From contig CALWIH010000004.1 of NCBI GenBank assembly GCA_944380675.1, positions 1 to 59,890 on the forward strand: a stretch of DNA of 59,890 nt. Direction: 5' to 3'. This DNA is from an uncultured Clostridia bacterium. GTDB taxonomy: Bacteria > Bacillota > Clostridia > Oscillospirales > Acutalibacteraceae. Of the stretch, positions 24,473-33,318 are shown piece after piece; the first letter of the stretch is position 1, and every line of letters begins with the position of its first letter. The notes beneath the pieces were generated by a model. It ran no database searches. It was not told the DNA's origin and saw only the letters and a program-made list of their open reading frames with translations. Made by a program: the position numbers and the translations under genes.

Positions 24473-25096
24473 ATGACTGAAATCAAGCATCTGGTGCTCG
24501 GCCCGCTCGAGACGAACTGTTATTTTCTGCGCGACACGGAGACGGGCGACGTCCTCGTCGTCGACCCTGCCTGGTACGAGCCGGCCCTCGAGCAGGAGGT
24601 CGAAGCGGCCGGCGCGGAGCACATCAAGGGCATTCTTTTGACGCACTGCCATTTCGACCACATGATGGGCGTCTCCCGCCTGCAGAAGAAGACGGGCGCG
24701 CCTGTCTTTCTCCCCGTGCAGGAGAGCCATTTCCCCGCCGATCCGGCGCTCACGCTGGCGTACATGGTTCCCGGCGGGATGGAGCCGTTCGAGACGGGCG
24801 GCCTCGTCTCGGAGGGCAAGCCCCTCACGGCGGGCAGCCTCACGCTGCGCCCGATTCACACGCCCGGCCACACGATCGGCAGCCACTGCTTCCTGATTGA
24901 CGACATCCTGATCGCCGGCGATACGCTGTTCTGCGGCAGCGTCGGCCGCACGGATCATCCCACGGGCAACACGGCGATGATCATGCAGTCGGTGCGCCGC
25001 CTCGCCGCTCTGCCGGGCGGGACGCGCGTCTACCCCGGCCACGGCCCGGAGACCACGATCGATCGCGAGCGCCGGTACAACCCGTATCTGCAGTGA
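24473..25096 (+). CDS. MBL-fold hydrolase, glyoxalase II-like (YcbL type)
   Basis: A protein of 207 aa. The metal motif THCHFDHMMG is near 59-68, HTPGHTIGSHCF near 132-143, IAGDTLFCGSVGRTD near 148-162 and YPGHGPETT near 186-194. The GRTD and short C-terminus match the YcbL group of type II glyoxalase-like thioesterases. The substrate is not proven. Its place between relA and hemZ is common in Clostridia and says little about its function. Confidence 0.9.
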   Translation: MTEIKHLVLGPLETNCYFLRDTETGDVLVVDPAWYEPALEQEVEAAGAEHIKGILLTHCHFDHMMGVSRLQKKTGAPVFLPVQESHFPADPALTLAYMVPGGMEPFETGGLVSEGKPLTAGSLTLRPIHTPGHTIGSHCFLIDDILIAGDTLFCGSVGRTDHPTGNTAMIMQSVRRLAALPGGTRVYPGHGPETTIDRERRYNPYLQ

Positions 25097-25111
25097 GAAA
25101 GGCGGAGCGTC

Positions 25112-26596
25112 TTGAAGCTGTTTCTTTACGGACATTCGTTTCACTATGAGATGGAAAACCTCTGCCGTCTCTTTTTCCACCGCCAGAAGATCGAGGTGGT
25201 GGAAAACTGCCGCGCGATCGACGGTCCCGACGCCGCTCTGGCGCTCGTCGAGCGGACGGACAAGGGCTTCCGCCTGTTTGTGAAGACAGAGCTCGGCCCG
25301 CACAGCGCGGAGGCCGCGGATACGGCTCCGCTCGACGCGCCGCTCCCCGAGCTTGAGCGGCGGCTCGCCGTGCTGCTGTTTCATCAGCTTGAGGCCGCCC
25401 TCGGCGTCCGCCCGCGCTGGGGTATTCTCACGGGCGTGCGCCCCGTCAAGCTCCTGCGCTCGCTGACGGAGCGGTACGGGGAGGAGGCGGCGGTGCGCCG
25501 CTTCCGCGAGGACTATCTCGTCACGGAGGAGAAAATCCGCCTGAGCCGCGAGACGATGCACAACGAGGGCGTCCTCCTGGCGCGCTCGCGTCCGGACTCG
25601 TGCAGCCTCTACGTTTCCATTCCCTTCTGCCCGACGCGGTGCGCCTACTGTTCGTTCGTCTCCTCCACGGTAGAGAAGACGATCAAGCTGATTCCGCAGT
25701 ACGTCGAGCTCCTCTGCCGGGAGCTGGTCCATACGGCGCAGATTGTGCGGGACTGCGGCCTGCGGATTGAGTCGGTCTACTTCGGCGGCGGCACGCCGAC
25801 GGCGATCTCCGCCGGGCAGCTCGCCCTCCTGATCGACACCGTCAACCGGGAGTTCGATCTCTCCCACAGCCGCGAGCTCACCGTCGAGGCGGGACGCCCC
25901 GACACCGTCACGCGCGAAAAGCTCGAGGCGCTGCGCCGCGGCGGCGTGACGCGCATCAGCATCAATCCGCAGACGCTCTCCGACGAGGTGCTGCGCCGCA
26001 TCGGCCGCCGCCACACGACGCGGCAGACGCTCGACGCCTTCGCCCTCGCGCGGGAGGTCGGGATGGACAACATCAACATGGATCTCATCGCGGGGCTTCC
26101 GGGAGACACGGCGGAGGGCTTTCGCGCGACGCTTGACGGCGTCCTCGCGCTTTCCCCGGAGAGCATCACCGTCCACACGCTCTCCCTCAAGCGCTCCGCC
26201 CGGATCTATCAGGACGGCGCGGGCGAGGCGGAGGCGGAGACGGCCGCCGAAATGCTCGATTACGTCGGCCGGCGTCTCCCGGAGGCGGGGTACGCCCCGT
26301 ACTATCTCTACCGGCAAAGCCGCATGGTCGGCAATCTCGAGAACGTCGGCTGGTGCCGCCCCGGCTTTGAGAGCCCGTACAACGTCTATATCATGGACGA
26401 AACGCACTCCATCCTCGCGTGCGGCGCGGGCGCGACCACGAAGGTCAAGCGCCCCGGCGCGGACGATCTGGAGCGCATTTTCAACTTCAAATTCCCATAC
26501 GAATATATTGACCGCTTCCAGGAGGTGCTGGAGAGAAAGAACAGGGTGAAGGAATGCTATGAAGAATTTGGCGGAACAGTACGTTCATTATCATAA
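25112..26596 (+). CDS. hemZ: Coproporphyrinogen dehydrogenase HemZ (radical SAM)
   Basis: A protein of 494 aa. The radical-SAM cluster motif is in PFCPTRCAYCSF near 171-182 (CxxxCxxC), with YFGGGTPTAIS near 223. The C-terminal HemN-like region includes GYAPYYLYRQSRMVGNLENVGW near 391-412. The N-terminal 160 residues match the HemZ-specific extension. It is placed in anaerobic tetrapyrrole synthesis, although some Clostridia carry HemZ without a full haem pathway. The start is TTG 25112. The 3' end overlaps the next gene by 38 bases. Confidence 0.9.
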   Translation: MKLFLYGHSFHYEMENLCRLFFHRQKIEVVENCRAIDGPDAALALVERTDKGFRLFVKTELGPHSAEAADTAPLDAPLPELERRLAVLLFHQLEAALGVRPRWGILTGVRPVKLLRSLTERYGEEAAVRRFREDYLVTEEKIRLSRETMHNEGVLLARSRPDSCSLYVSIPFCPTRCAYCSFVSSTVEKTIKLIPQYVELLCRELVHTAQIVRDCGLRIESVYFGGGTPTAISAGQLALLIDTVNREFDLSHSRELTVEAGRPDTVTREKLEALRRGGVTRISINPQTLSDEVLRRIGRRHTTRQTLDAFALAREVGMDNINMDLIAGLPGDTAEGFRATLDGVLALSPESITVHTLSLKRSARIYQDGAGEAEAETAAEMLDYVGRRLPEAGYAPYYLYRQSRMVGNLENVGWCRPGFESPYNVYIMDETHSILACGAGATTKVKRPGADDLERIFNFKFPYEYIDRFQEVLERKNRVKECYEEFGGTVRSLS

Positions 26597-27503
26597 TTCA
26601 CTCGGTGAAATCAACCGGCGCGCCGCCGGGGAGGCCGCCGCCTTTGCCGAGGAGTCGGAGCGCGCCTACCGAGCGGAGCTGATGCGCATCGCGGAGAAGG
26701 CCGCGCGGGAGACGGGGGACTGCCGCGTCGTCCTGCTCGCCGGTCCCTCCGCCAGCGGGAAAACGACAACGGCGTCGCTGCTGCTCGACTGTCTCCGGAA
26801 GGCGGGTCTCTCGTCCTACGTCTTTTCCCTCGACAATTTCTATCTGAGCGAGGCCGAGAGCCCGCGTCATCCGGACGGAACGCCGGACTTCGAGACGGTG
26901 CACGCCCTCGACGTCCCGCAGATCCGCTCCTGCCTGCTTTCGCTCGTCACGACGCGCTCGTGCCTGATGCCGTCGTTTGACTTCGCGAACCATCGCCCAT
27001 TCCCGGAGAAGGAGCGCGTCGAGCTGCCGCCGCATTCGCTCGTGATCATGGAGGGGCTGCACGCCTTGAATCCGCTTCTTTCCGAGGGGATGCCGGAGGG
27101 AAGCCTCCTGCACGCGTACCTGAGCGTCAAGCAGGGCATTGAGGAGGACGGCGACCTGCTGCTCTCCCCGAACGATATGCGCCTCGTGCGCCGCCTGGTG
27201 CGGGACGCGCAGTTCCGCGCCTGCACGGCGGAGCGTACGCTCGGGATGTGGCCGTCCGTCATGCAGGGCGAGTACCGCTATATCAAGCCCTTCCGCCCCG
27301 ACGCCGACGTGACGATCAACACCTTCCTCGGCTACGAGAGCTGCGTCCTTCGGGACAGCGCGCTCGCCCTCCTGGAAACGGTGCAGGCCGGCAGCCCGTA
27401 CTTCGGGGAGGCGCAGCGGCTGACGCAGGCGCTGCGCCGTGTTGCGCCGCTTCCCGCCTCGCTCGTCCCGCCGGACTCCATTTTGCATGAATTTCTCGGC
27501 TGA
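26559..27503 (+). CDS. Uridine-kinase-like nucleoside kinase
   Basis: A protein of 314 aa. P-loop GPSASGKTT is near residues 65-73, followed by SLDNFYL near 93 (substrate-binding Asp). Later blocks are PSFDFANHRP near 147 and VIMEGLHALNP near 164-174. It resembles the P-loop domain of Firmicute uridine kinase-like proteins that lack the N-terminal TGS-like half found in longer relatives. It phosphorylates a nucleoside; the base is undetermined. ATG 26559 lies inside hemZ and has AAGGAAT upstream. Confidence 0.87.
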   Translation: MKNLAEQYVHYHNSLGEINRRAAGEAAAFAEESERAYRAELMRIAEKAARETGDCRVVLLAGPSASGKTTTASLLLDCLRKAGLSSYVFSLDNFYLSEAESPRHPDGTPDFETVHALDVPQIRSCLLSLVTTRSCLMPSFDFANHRPFPEKERVELPPHSLVIMEGLHALNPLLSEGMPEGSLLHAYLSVKQGIEEDGDLLLSPNDMRLVRRLVRDAQFRACTAERTLGMWPSVMQGEYRYIKPFRPDADVTINTFLGYESCVLRDSALALLETVQAGSPYFGEAQRLTQALRRVAPLPASLVPPDSILHEFLG

Positions 27504-27549
27504 GAAGAGGGAAAACGGGCGAAAACGGCTGCCGTTCACAAATCCTTTC

Positions 27550-27578
27550 TTGTATTTCCCGCGTCCAAATGCTATAAT
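27550..27578 (+). promoter_or_regulatory. Promoter of the zinc-ribbon gene
   Basis: TTGTAT (27550-27555), a 17-base spacer and a perfect TATAAT (27573-27578), about 31 bases before the ATG. Confidence 0.8.
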
Positions 27579-27608
27579 TGAGAAAATCCGATAAGGAGCG
27601 TGAGGTAA

Positions 27609-28037
27609 ATGGGCCTGTTAGAGGATGTTGTTGTCAACGCTAAAACTGCCGTGAACGCTGTGGGAAAGACGGCGGGGAAGATTGTTGATATTTCCAAGCT
27701 CCGCATCAGCGCCGCGGAGCTCAACAGCGAGATCTCCAAGCGGTACGAATCTCTCGGCCGCATGGTGTACGACGCCCAGAAGACGGACAATGACGCGACC
27801 GATCTGGTCAAGGAATGCGTGGTCGCCATCGACGATCTGTACGAGCAGCTCGACGCCGTCAACGAGCAGATCTCCGCGATGCGCAACCGCACCGTGTGCA
27901 AGGGCTGCGGCGCGGAGAATCCGCAGAGCGCGAACTACTGCAGCAAATGCGGCAGACGCCTCTACGATCCCGAGCCGGAGGAGCCTTCCGCCGCGGAAGA
28001 GCCCGCGGAGGCCCCCGAAGAGCCGAAGGACGAATAA
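27609..28037 (+). CDS. Small helical protein with C-terminal zinc ribbon
   Basis: A protein of 142 aa. Residues 1-95 are predicted mostly helical and amphipathic (AKTAVNAVGKTAGKIVDISKL, then a coiled-coil-like ELNSEISKRYESLGRMVYDAQ). Residues about 97-120 form a zinc ribbon CKGCGAENPQSANYCSKCGRRL with two CxxC pairs, and the tail is acidic and proline-rich. Such proteins are common in Clostridia and have no assigned role. It has its own strong promoter and terminator. Confidence 0.85.
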   Translation: MGLLEDVVVNAKTAVNAVGKTAGKIVDISKLRISAAELNSEISKRYESLGRMVYDAQKTDNDATDLVKECVVAIDDLYEQLDAVNEQISAMRNRTVCKGCGAENPQSANYCSKCGRRLYDPEPEEPSAAEEPAEAPEEPKDE

Positions 28038-28043
28038 GCCGGA

Positions 28044-28072
28044 AAAACAGCCGCCCGCGTGGCGGCTGTTTT
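28044..28072 (+). terminator. Terminator after the zinc-ribbon gene
   Basis: A perfect 12-bp stem AAAACAGCCGCC / GGCGGCTGTTTT with a 5-base loop. It is symmetrical and could work in both directions. Confidence 0.88.
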
Positions 28073-28095
28073 CATGTGAAAATTGTCTCAGAGCC

Positions 28096-28124
28096 GTGAC
28101 ATTGCGGCTGCGCTGTGCTACAAT
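28096..28124 (+). promoter_or_regulatory. Promoter of nagB
   Basis: GTGACA (28096-28101), a 17-base spacer and TACAAT (28119-28124). Confidence 0.6.
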
Positions 28125-28175
28125 AGGGGAAATGGGAGCCGCCCCGCGCGGCGAAAAGAGAGAGGAAGTTGTACG

Positions 28176-28928
28176 ATGAGATTTGTCAGTGCATCCGATT
28201 ACGAGCAGATGAGCCGCAAAGCGGCGGGCGTTCTGGCGGCCCAGCTTCTCCTGAAGCCGGACAGTGTGCTCGGCCTCGCGACGGGGTCGACGCCGCTCGG
28301 CATTTATCAAAATTTGATCGCGTGGAATCGGGAGGGCATGATCGATTTCTCGCGGGCGAAAAGCGTCAACCTTGACGAGTACTGCGGCCTGTCTCCGGAG
28401 CACGATCAGAGCTACGCGTACTATATGCGCGAGAACCTGTTTTCCCGTGTCAACATCGATCCGGCGAACACGCATATCCCGAACGGTCTCGCGGAGGACG
28501 CGCAGGCGGAGGGCGCGGCGTACGACGCGCTGATCCGTTCGCTCGGCGGCGCCGACGTTCAGCTCCTCGGCATCGGCCATACGGGCCACATCGGCTTCAA
28601 CGAGCCCGCCGGCGAGTTTATCGGCCCGACGCACCGCGTCGAGCTCAATCCGAAGACGATCGAGGCAAATTCCCGCTTTTTCGCCTCGATGGACGACGTT
28701 CCGCGCTACGCCGTCACGATGGGGGTCGGCTCCATCATGTACGCGAAGAAAATCCTGCTCGCGGCCAGCGGGGCGGACAAGGCGGATATTCTTTACCGCT
28801 CCTTCTTCGGCCCCATTACCCCGCAGGTTCCCGCCTCTGTTCTGCAGCTGCACCGGGACGTGACGGTTATCGCCGACGAGGCCGCCCTCTCCGTCATTCG
28901 GGAAAAGGCGCCCGAAGCGCTGGCGTAA
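28176..28928 (+). CDS. nagB: Glucosamine-6-phosphate deaminase
   Basis: A protein of 250 aa. It converts glucosamine-6-phosphate to fructose-6-phosphate and ammonia. The sugar-phosphate loop LATGSTPLGIYQNL is near 34-47, VNLDEYCGL near 65-73, and the catalytic loop GIGHTGHIGFNEPAG near 128-142. In E. coli the loop reads NDGHIAFNEP, and in B. subtilis the Asp is Asn; here that position is Thr, while the His and Glu are kept. ATG 28176 has GAGGAAG upstream. No nagA is adjacent. The downstream glycan locus may supply amino sugars. Confidence 0.92.
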   Translation: MRFVSASDYEQMSRKAAGVLAAQLLLKPDSVLGLATGSTPLGIYQNLIAWNREGMIDFSRAKSVNLDEYCGLSPEHDQSYAYYMRENLFSRVNIDPANTHIPNGLAEDAQAEGAAYDALIRSLGGADVQLLGIGHTGHIGFNEPAGEFIGPTHRVELNPKTIEANSRFFASMDDVPRYAVTMGVGSIMYAKKILLAASGADKADILYRSFFGPITPQVPASVLQLHRDVTVIADEAALSVIREKAPEALA

Positions 28929-28961
28929 CCGCGAAAAATGCGGGAAAACGGCGCCGCCTCA

Positions 28962-28990
28962 TTGATCCGCGGCGCGGAATGCGGTATAAT
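28962..28990 (+). promoter_or_regulatory. Promoter of the CofE-like gene
   Basis: TTGATC (28962-28967), a 17-base spacer and a perfect TATAAT (28985-28990). Confidence 0.8.
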
Positions 28991-29055
28991 AACAAAACGA
29001 TGTTCAAATGCCCGGGAGGGCATCGCCCCCGGAACAATACAGGAGGAATCGTAAG

Positions 29056-30255
29056 ATGGAAAGAATGGTTGGCACGGTCTCGCGCGGCATCCGCGCGCCG
29101 ATTATCCGCGAGGGCGACGATCTCGCGGCGATTGTGGTGGACTCCGTCCTCGGAGCCGCCGCGGCTGAAAATTTTGAGCTTCACGATCGCGACGTCGTCG
29201 CGGTGACGGAGGCCGTCGTGGCGCGCGCGCAGGGCAACTACGCGACGACCGACGCGATCGCCGCCGACGTGAAAAGCAAATTCGGCGACGACACGGTCGG
29301 CGTCATTTTCCCGATCCTGAGCCGCAATCGCTTTTCCATCTGCCTCAAGGGCATTGCGAAGGGCTGCCGCAAGATCGTCCTCATGCTCAGCTATCCCTCC
29401 GACGAGGTCGGCAATCACCTCATCGATCTCGACGTGATGGACGAGAAGGGCGTCAACCCGTGGAGCGACATTCTCACCGAGGAGAAGTACCGCGAGCTGT
29501 TCGGCTATCAGAAGCACGTCTTCACCGGCGTCGACTACGTCGAGTATTACCGCCGGCTGATCGAGGAGAGCGGCGCTGAGGTCGAGATCATTTTCGCGAA
29601 CAGCCCGAAGGCGATCCTCGGCTACACGAAAAGCGTCCTGACGTGCGACATCCACACCCGCGCCCGCACGAAGCGCATCCTCAAGGCTGCCGGCGCGGAG
29701 AAGGTCTATGGCCTCGACGACATCCTCACCCGGAGCGTGAATGGCAGCGGCTACAACGACCGCTACGGCCTGCTCGGCTCCAACAAGGCCACGGAGGACA
29801 CGGTCAAGCTGTTTCCGATTCACTGCGGCGAGATCGTCGCCCGCATCCACGAATCGCTGCACGAGAAGACCGGCAAAAACATTGAGGTCATGATCTACGG
29901 CGACGGCGCGTTCAAGGATCCCGTCGGCAAGATCTGGGAGCTGGCCGATCCGGTCGTCTCCCCGGCCCATACCCCCGGCCTCGACGGCACGCCGAACGAG
30001 GTCAAGCTCAAGTACCTCGCCGACAACGATTTCGCGAACCTCTCCGGCGAAAGCCTGCGCGAGGCGATCCGCACCGCGATCCGCGAGAAGGACGAGCGCG
30101 CCCAGGATCTCAAGGGCACGATGGTCACGCAGGGCACGACCCCGCGCCGCCTGACGGACCTCATCGGCTCCCTCGCCGATCTGACCTCCGGCAGCGGCGA
30201 CAAGGGCACGCCGATCGTCCTGGTGCAGGGCTATTTCGACAACTATACGAAGTAA
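29056..30255 (+). CDS. Coenzyme F420-0:L-glutamate ligase-like (CofE family) protein
   Basis: A protein of 399 aa. The N-terminus IRAPIIREGDDLAAIVVDSV, then HDRDVVAVTEAVVARAQGN near 42-60, and later GDGAFKDPVGKIWELADPVV near 275-294, follow the CofE ligase fold. It is longer than archaeal CofE (about 250) and matches a Firmicute branch annotated as F420 ligase. No other F420 genes are in the window, and Clostridia generally lack F420, so the real amino-acid or acceptor substrate is open. AGGAGG sits 9 bases before ATG 29056. It has its own promoter. Confidence 0.8.
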   Translation: MERMVGTVSRGIRAPIIREGDDLAAIVVDSVLGAAAAENFELHDRDVVAVTEAVVARAQGNYATTDAIAADVKSKFGDDTVGVIFPILSRNRFSICLKGIAKGCRKIVLMLSYPSDEVGNHLIDLDVMDEKGVNPWSDILTEEKYRELFGYQKHVFTGVDYVEYYRRLIEESGAEVEIIFANSPKAILGYTKSVLTCDIHTRARTKRILKAAGAEKVYGLDDILTRSVNGSGYNDRYGLLGSNKATEDTVKLFPIHCGEIVARIHESLHEKTGKNIEVMIYGDGAFKDPVGKIWELADPVVSPAHTPGLDGTPNEVKLKYLADNDFANLSGESLREAIRTAIREKDERAQDLKGTMVTQGTTPRRLTDLIGSLADLTSGSGDKGTPIVLVQGYFDNYTK

Positions 30256-30274
30256 AAGCAGAGCTGTATGCTTC

Positions 30275-30307
30275 GGAAGGGGAAGGCTGCCCGCCTTCCC
30301 CTTCCTT
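30275..30307 (+). terminator. Probable terminator after the CofE-like gene
   Basis: A perfect 13-bp stem GGAAGGGGAAGGC and complement with a 5-base loop. Only TTATC follows, so the T-run is weak and read-through is likely. Confidence 0.6.
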
Positions 30308-30330
30308 ATCGATTGTCAGGAGGAATGCGT

Positions 30331-30759
30331 GTGAACTGGGAACCGTATCTGCACAAGGCGCAGTATTATGAGACGGACGGAATGGGGATCATCCACCATT
30401 CCAACTATATCCGCTGGTTTGAGGAGGCGCGCGTCGATTTTCTCGCGCAGATTGGAATGCCGTTTGAGGAGGTCGAGGCCCGCGGGATTGTCAGCCCCGT
30501 CCTGCACGTCTCGTGCGATTACAAAACGATGGCGCGCTTCGGCGAGACGGTGCGTATTTTCGTGACGGTCACGGGCTATACCGGAGCGAAGCTGTTCCTC
30601 ACCTACCGCGTGGAGGACGCCGAAACCGGCGCTCTGCGCTGCGCGGGCGAGAGCAGCCATTGCTTTTTGAGCGGCGGGCGGCCCGTCTCGCTGCGCCGCG
30701 CCGTGCCGGACTACGACGCCATCCTCCGCGGACTGCCGCTCGTCGGGAAGGAGGACTGA
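30331..30759 (+). CDS. Acyl-CoA thioesterase (YbgC/FadM type)
   Basis: A hotdog-fold protein of 142 aa. The signature YYETDGMGIIHHSNYIRWFEEARVDFL (about 11-37) contains the catalytic Asp of this family. GTG 30331 is chosen because AGGAGG sits 7 bases upstream, while an ATG at 30325 would be too close. It hydrolyses an acyl- or aroyl-thioester of unknown identity. The MATE gene begins 6 bases after its stop. Confidence 0.9.
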   Translation: MNWEPYLHKAQYYETDGMGIIHHSNYIRWFEEARVDFLAQIGMPFEEVEARGIVSPVLHVSCDYKTMARFGETVRIFVTVTGYTGAKLFLTYRVEDAETGALRCAGESSHCFLSGGRPVSLRRAVPDYDAILRGLPLVGKED

Positions 30760-30765
30760 GTCCGC

Positions 30766-32145
30766 TTGGCAAGACCGAATGATCTCGGCCGCGACCCGGT
30801 CGGCCGTCTTGTCCTGCGGCTCGCCATCCCCTCGATGCTCGCCCAGTTTGTGAACGTCCTGTACAGCATCGTCGACAGAATGTACATCGGCAACATCCCC
30901 GAGGTCGGAGACGCGGCGCTCGCGGGAGCCGGCGTGTGCGGCCCGATCGTGACGCTCATCTCCTCGTTCGCCTTCCTCATCGGCGTCGGCGGCGCGCCGC
31001 TCATGGCGATGAGCATGGGCGCGGGGGACAACGAGCGCGCCCGCCGCATCCTCTCGAACTGCGGCCTGATGCTCGCCGCCGTCGCCGCCGTCGTGACGCC
31101 CGCCGTCCTCCTGTGCAGGGAGCCGATGCTCATGGCCTTTGGCGCGAGCGCCGAGACGTTCCCGTACGCGGACAGCTACCTTACGGTCTACGTCCTCGGC
31201 ACCGCTTTCGCGATCCTCTCGGTCGGCCTGAACCAGTTCATCATCTGCCAGGGCTTTTCCGGGATCGGCATGGCGACGGTGCTCATCGGCGCGGCGCTGA
31301 ATATCGCCCTCGACCCCGTGTTTATCTTTGTCCTCGGGATGGGCGTCAGCGGCGCCGCGGCCGCGACGGTGATCTCCCAGGCGGCGAGCTTCGTCTTTGT
31401 CCTCTGCTTCCTCCTCGGGAAGCGGGTGCACATCCGCCTCTCGTTCGGCGGCTATTCGTGGGGCGTCATGCGGCGCGTTCTGCTGTTCGGCCTGTCGCCG
31501 TTCGTCATCGTGGCGATGGACAGCGTTCTGCTCATCGTCCTCAACGCCGTTGTCCAGCGGTACGGCGGGCCGGAGATGGGCGACGTCTATGTGACGTGCG
31601 CGACGATTGTCCTGAGCTATATGCAGCTTGTCACCATGCCGCTCGGCGGCATCACCGGCGGGACGCAGCCGCTTCTGAGCTATAATTTCGGCGCGAAGAA
31701 CATCGCGCGGATCAAGCGCGCCTACGCCTGCCTGTTTGCCCTGTGTCTCGCGTTCACGACGGTGATGTTCCTCATCAGCCGGTTCGCGTGCGGCGTGTTC
31801 GTCGGGATTTTCACGCAGAACCCGCAGCAGACGGAGCTCGCCGTCTGGGGCATCCGCGTCTTCACGCTCGGCGTGATTCCGCTCGCCATGCAGTATGAGG
31901 TCGTCGACGGCTTTACGGCCCTTGCCCTGCCGCGGCTGGCCATCCCGCTGTCTCTGACGCGCAAGGCGCTCTTTCTTGCCCTGACCGTCGGCCTGCCCGC
32001 CTTCTTCGGCGCGCAGGGCGCGTTTTACGCGGAGCCCGCCGTCGACATCTTCTGCGGAATCCTTTCCACCGTCGTCTTCTTCCTCGTGATAGGCCGTGTC
32101 CTGCGCGAGAGGGAGATCACCCCGGACGTCACCATGCGCGTCTGA
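30766..32145 (+). CDS. MATE-family efflux transporter
   Basis: A protein of 459 aa with about 12 hydrophobic helices in two similar halves. Family blocks include LAIPSMLAQFVNVLYSIVDRMYIG at about 18-41, GVGGAPLMAMSMGAGDNERAR near 74-94 and MPLGGITGGTQPLLSYNFGAKN near 290-311. These proteins export cationic drugs or metabolites using Na+ or H+ gradients. The start is TTG 30766 with GGAGG upstream. It is probably co-transcribed with the thioesterase and the methyltransferase. Confidence 0.92.
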   Translation: MARPNDLGRDPVGRLVLRLAIPSMLAQFVNVLYSIVDRMYIGNIPEVGDAALAGAGVCGPIVTLISSFAFLIGVGGAPLMAMSMGAGDNERARRILSNCGLMLAAVAAVVTPAVLLCREPMLMAFGASAETFPYADSYLTVYVLGTAFAILSVGLNQFIICQGFSGIGMATVLIGAALNIALDPVFIFVLGMGVSGAAAATVISQAASFVFVLCFLLGKRVHIRLSFGGYSWGVMRRVLLFGLSPFVIVAMDSVLLIVLNAVVQRYGGPEMGDVYVTCATIVLSYMQLVTMPLGGITGGTQPLLSYNFGAKNIARIKRAYACLFALCLAFTTVMFLISRFACGVFVGIFTQNPQQTELAVWGIRVFTLGVIPLAMQYEVVDGFTALALPRLAIPLSLTRKALFLALTVGLPAFFGAQGAFYAEPAVDIFCGILSTVVFFLVIGRVLREREITPDVTMRV

Positions 32146-32171
32146 CCACCGATTTTGTAAGGAGCTGAACT

Positions 32172-33290
32172 ATGAAGCAATATCAGATGGCGATCCCCTG
32201 TCTGCTCGGCGTGGAGGGCTTTGTGGCCGACGAGCTGCGCGCGATGGAGGCGCAGGACGTCGAGCCGCAGAACGGCCGCGTCCTCTTTTCGGGCGGCGAC
32301 GAGCTGCTCGCCCGCGCGAACCTGTGGAGCCGGTACGGCGAGCGCGTCCTCATCCTGCTCGGGAGCTTCCCCGCGAGGACGTTCGAGGAGCTGTTTCAGG
32401 GCGTGCGCGCCCTCCCGTGGGAGGAATGGATCGGCAGAAGGGACGCCTTTCCCGTCAAGGGGCGCAGCCTGAATTCGAAGCTCGCGAGCGTCCCGGCGTG
32501 CCAGTCGATTGTGAAGAAGGCAATCGTCGAGCGGCTGAGCAAAAAATACGGCGTGCCGTGGCTCGAGGAGACGGGCAGCCTGCATCAGGTGCAGTTCCTT
32601 CTGATGAAGGACACCGTGAGCGTCATGCTCGACACAAGCGGCCCCGGCCTGCACAAGCGCGGCTACCGCGGCAATTCCGTGGAGGCGCCGATCAAGGAGA
32701 CGCTTGCCGCCGCCATGATTCACCTCTCCCGCCTGCGCCGGGACGCCGCGCTGTATGACCCGTTCTGCGGCTCCGGCACGCTCCTCATCGAGGGCGCGCT
32801 GTACGCGATGAACATCGCGCCGGGCCTGCGCCGCCGTTTTTCCGCCGAGCAGTGGGACGCCGTCGCGCCCGCTGTGTGGAAGCGCGAGAAGGAGCGCGCC
32901 CTGTCGCTCGTCCGCCGCGACGCCGCGTTCGAGGCGTACGGCTCCGACGTCGACCCCGCCGCCGTCTCGCTCGCCGTGGAGAACGCGCGCAAGGCCGGCG
33001 TTGTCGCCCGCGTCCATGTGGAGCGGAAAAGCGTCTCCGACTTCGCGCCGCAGGGGGAGAGCGGCTGGGTGGTCTGCAACCCGCCGTACGGCGAGCGCCT
33101 GCTCGACCTGCGCGCCGCCGAGGAGATCTACCGCGAGATGGGGCGCGTCTTCGAGCGGCGTCCCGGCTGGCATTACACGATCATCAGCCCGGACGAGACG
33201 TTCGAGGACTGCTTCGGCCGCCGCGCTGACAAGCGCCGCAAGCTCTACAACGGCATGATGAAGTGCCAGGTCTACCAGTATTTCCGCTGA
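32172..33290 (+). CDS. THUMP-domain class I SAM-dependent RNA methyltransferase
   Basis: A protein of 372 aa. The N-terminal THUMP domain (about 45-155) precedes a UPF0020/RlmL-type methyltransferase domain: LYDPFCGSGTLLIEGAL near 194-210 (SAM loop) and VVCNPPYGERL near 298-308 (N-P-P-Y catalytic motif). This is the Firmicute YpsC/RlmL-like family that makes m2G in 23S rRNA; the target is inferred. GGAGCTG precedes the ATG. Confidence 0.92.
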   Translation: MKQYQMAIPCLLGVEGFVADELRAMEAQDVEPQNGRVLFSGGDELLARANLWSRYGERVLILLGSFPARTFEELFQGVRALPWEEWIGRRDAFPVKGRSLNSKLASVPACQSIVKKAIVERLSKKYGVPWLEETGSLHQVQFLLMKDTVSVMLDTSGPGLHKRGYRGNSVEAPIKETLAAAMIHLSRLRRDAALYDPFCGSGTLLIEGALYAMNIAPGLRRRFSAEQWDAVAPAVWKREKERALSLVRRDAAFEAYGSDVDPAAVSLAVENARKAGVVARVHVERKSVSDFAPQGESGWVVCNPPYGERLLDLRAAEEIYREMGRVFERRPGWHYTIISPDETFEDCFGRRADKRRKLYNGMMKCQVYQYFR

Positions 33291-33318
33291 GAGACAAGGC
33301 GGGAGGAGGGTGCTGAGG

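Noticed and set aside
22226-26407. A 1393-codon open frame on the minus strand
   Set aside because: It is antisense to relA/spoT, an MBL hydrolase and hemZ; same GC-bias artefact.
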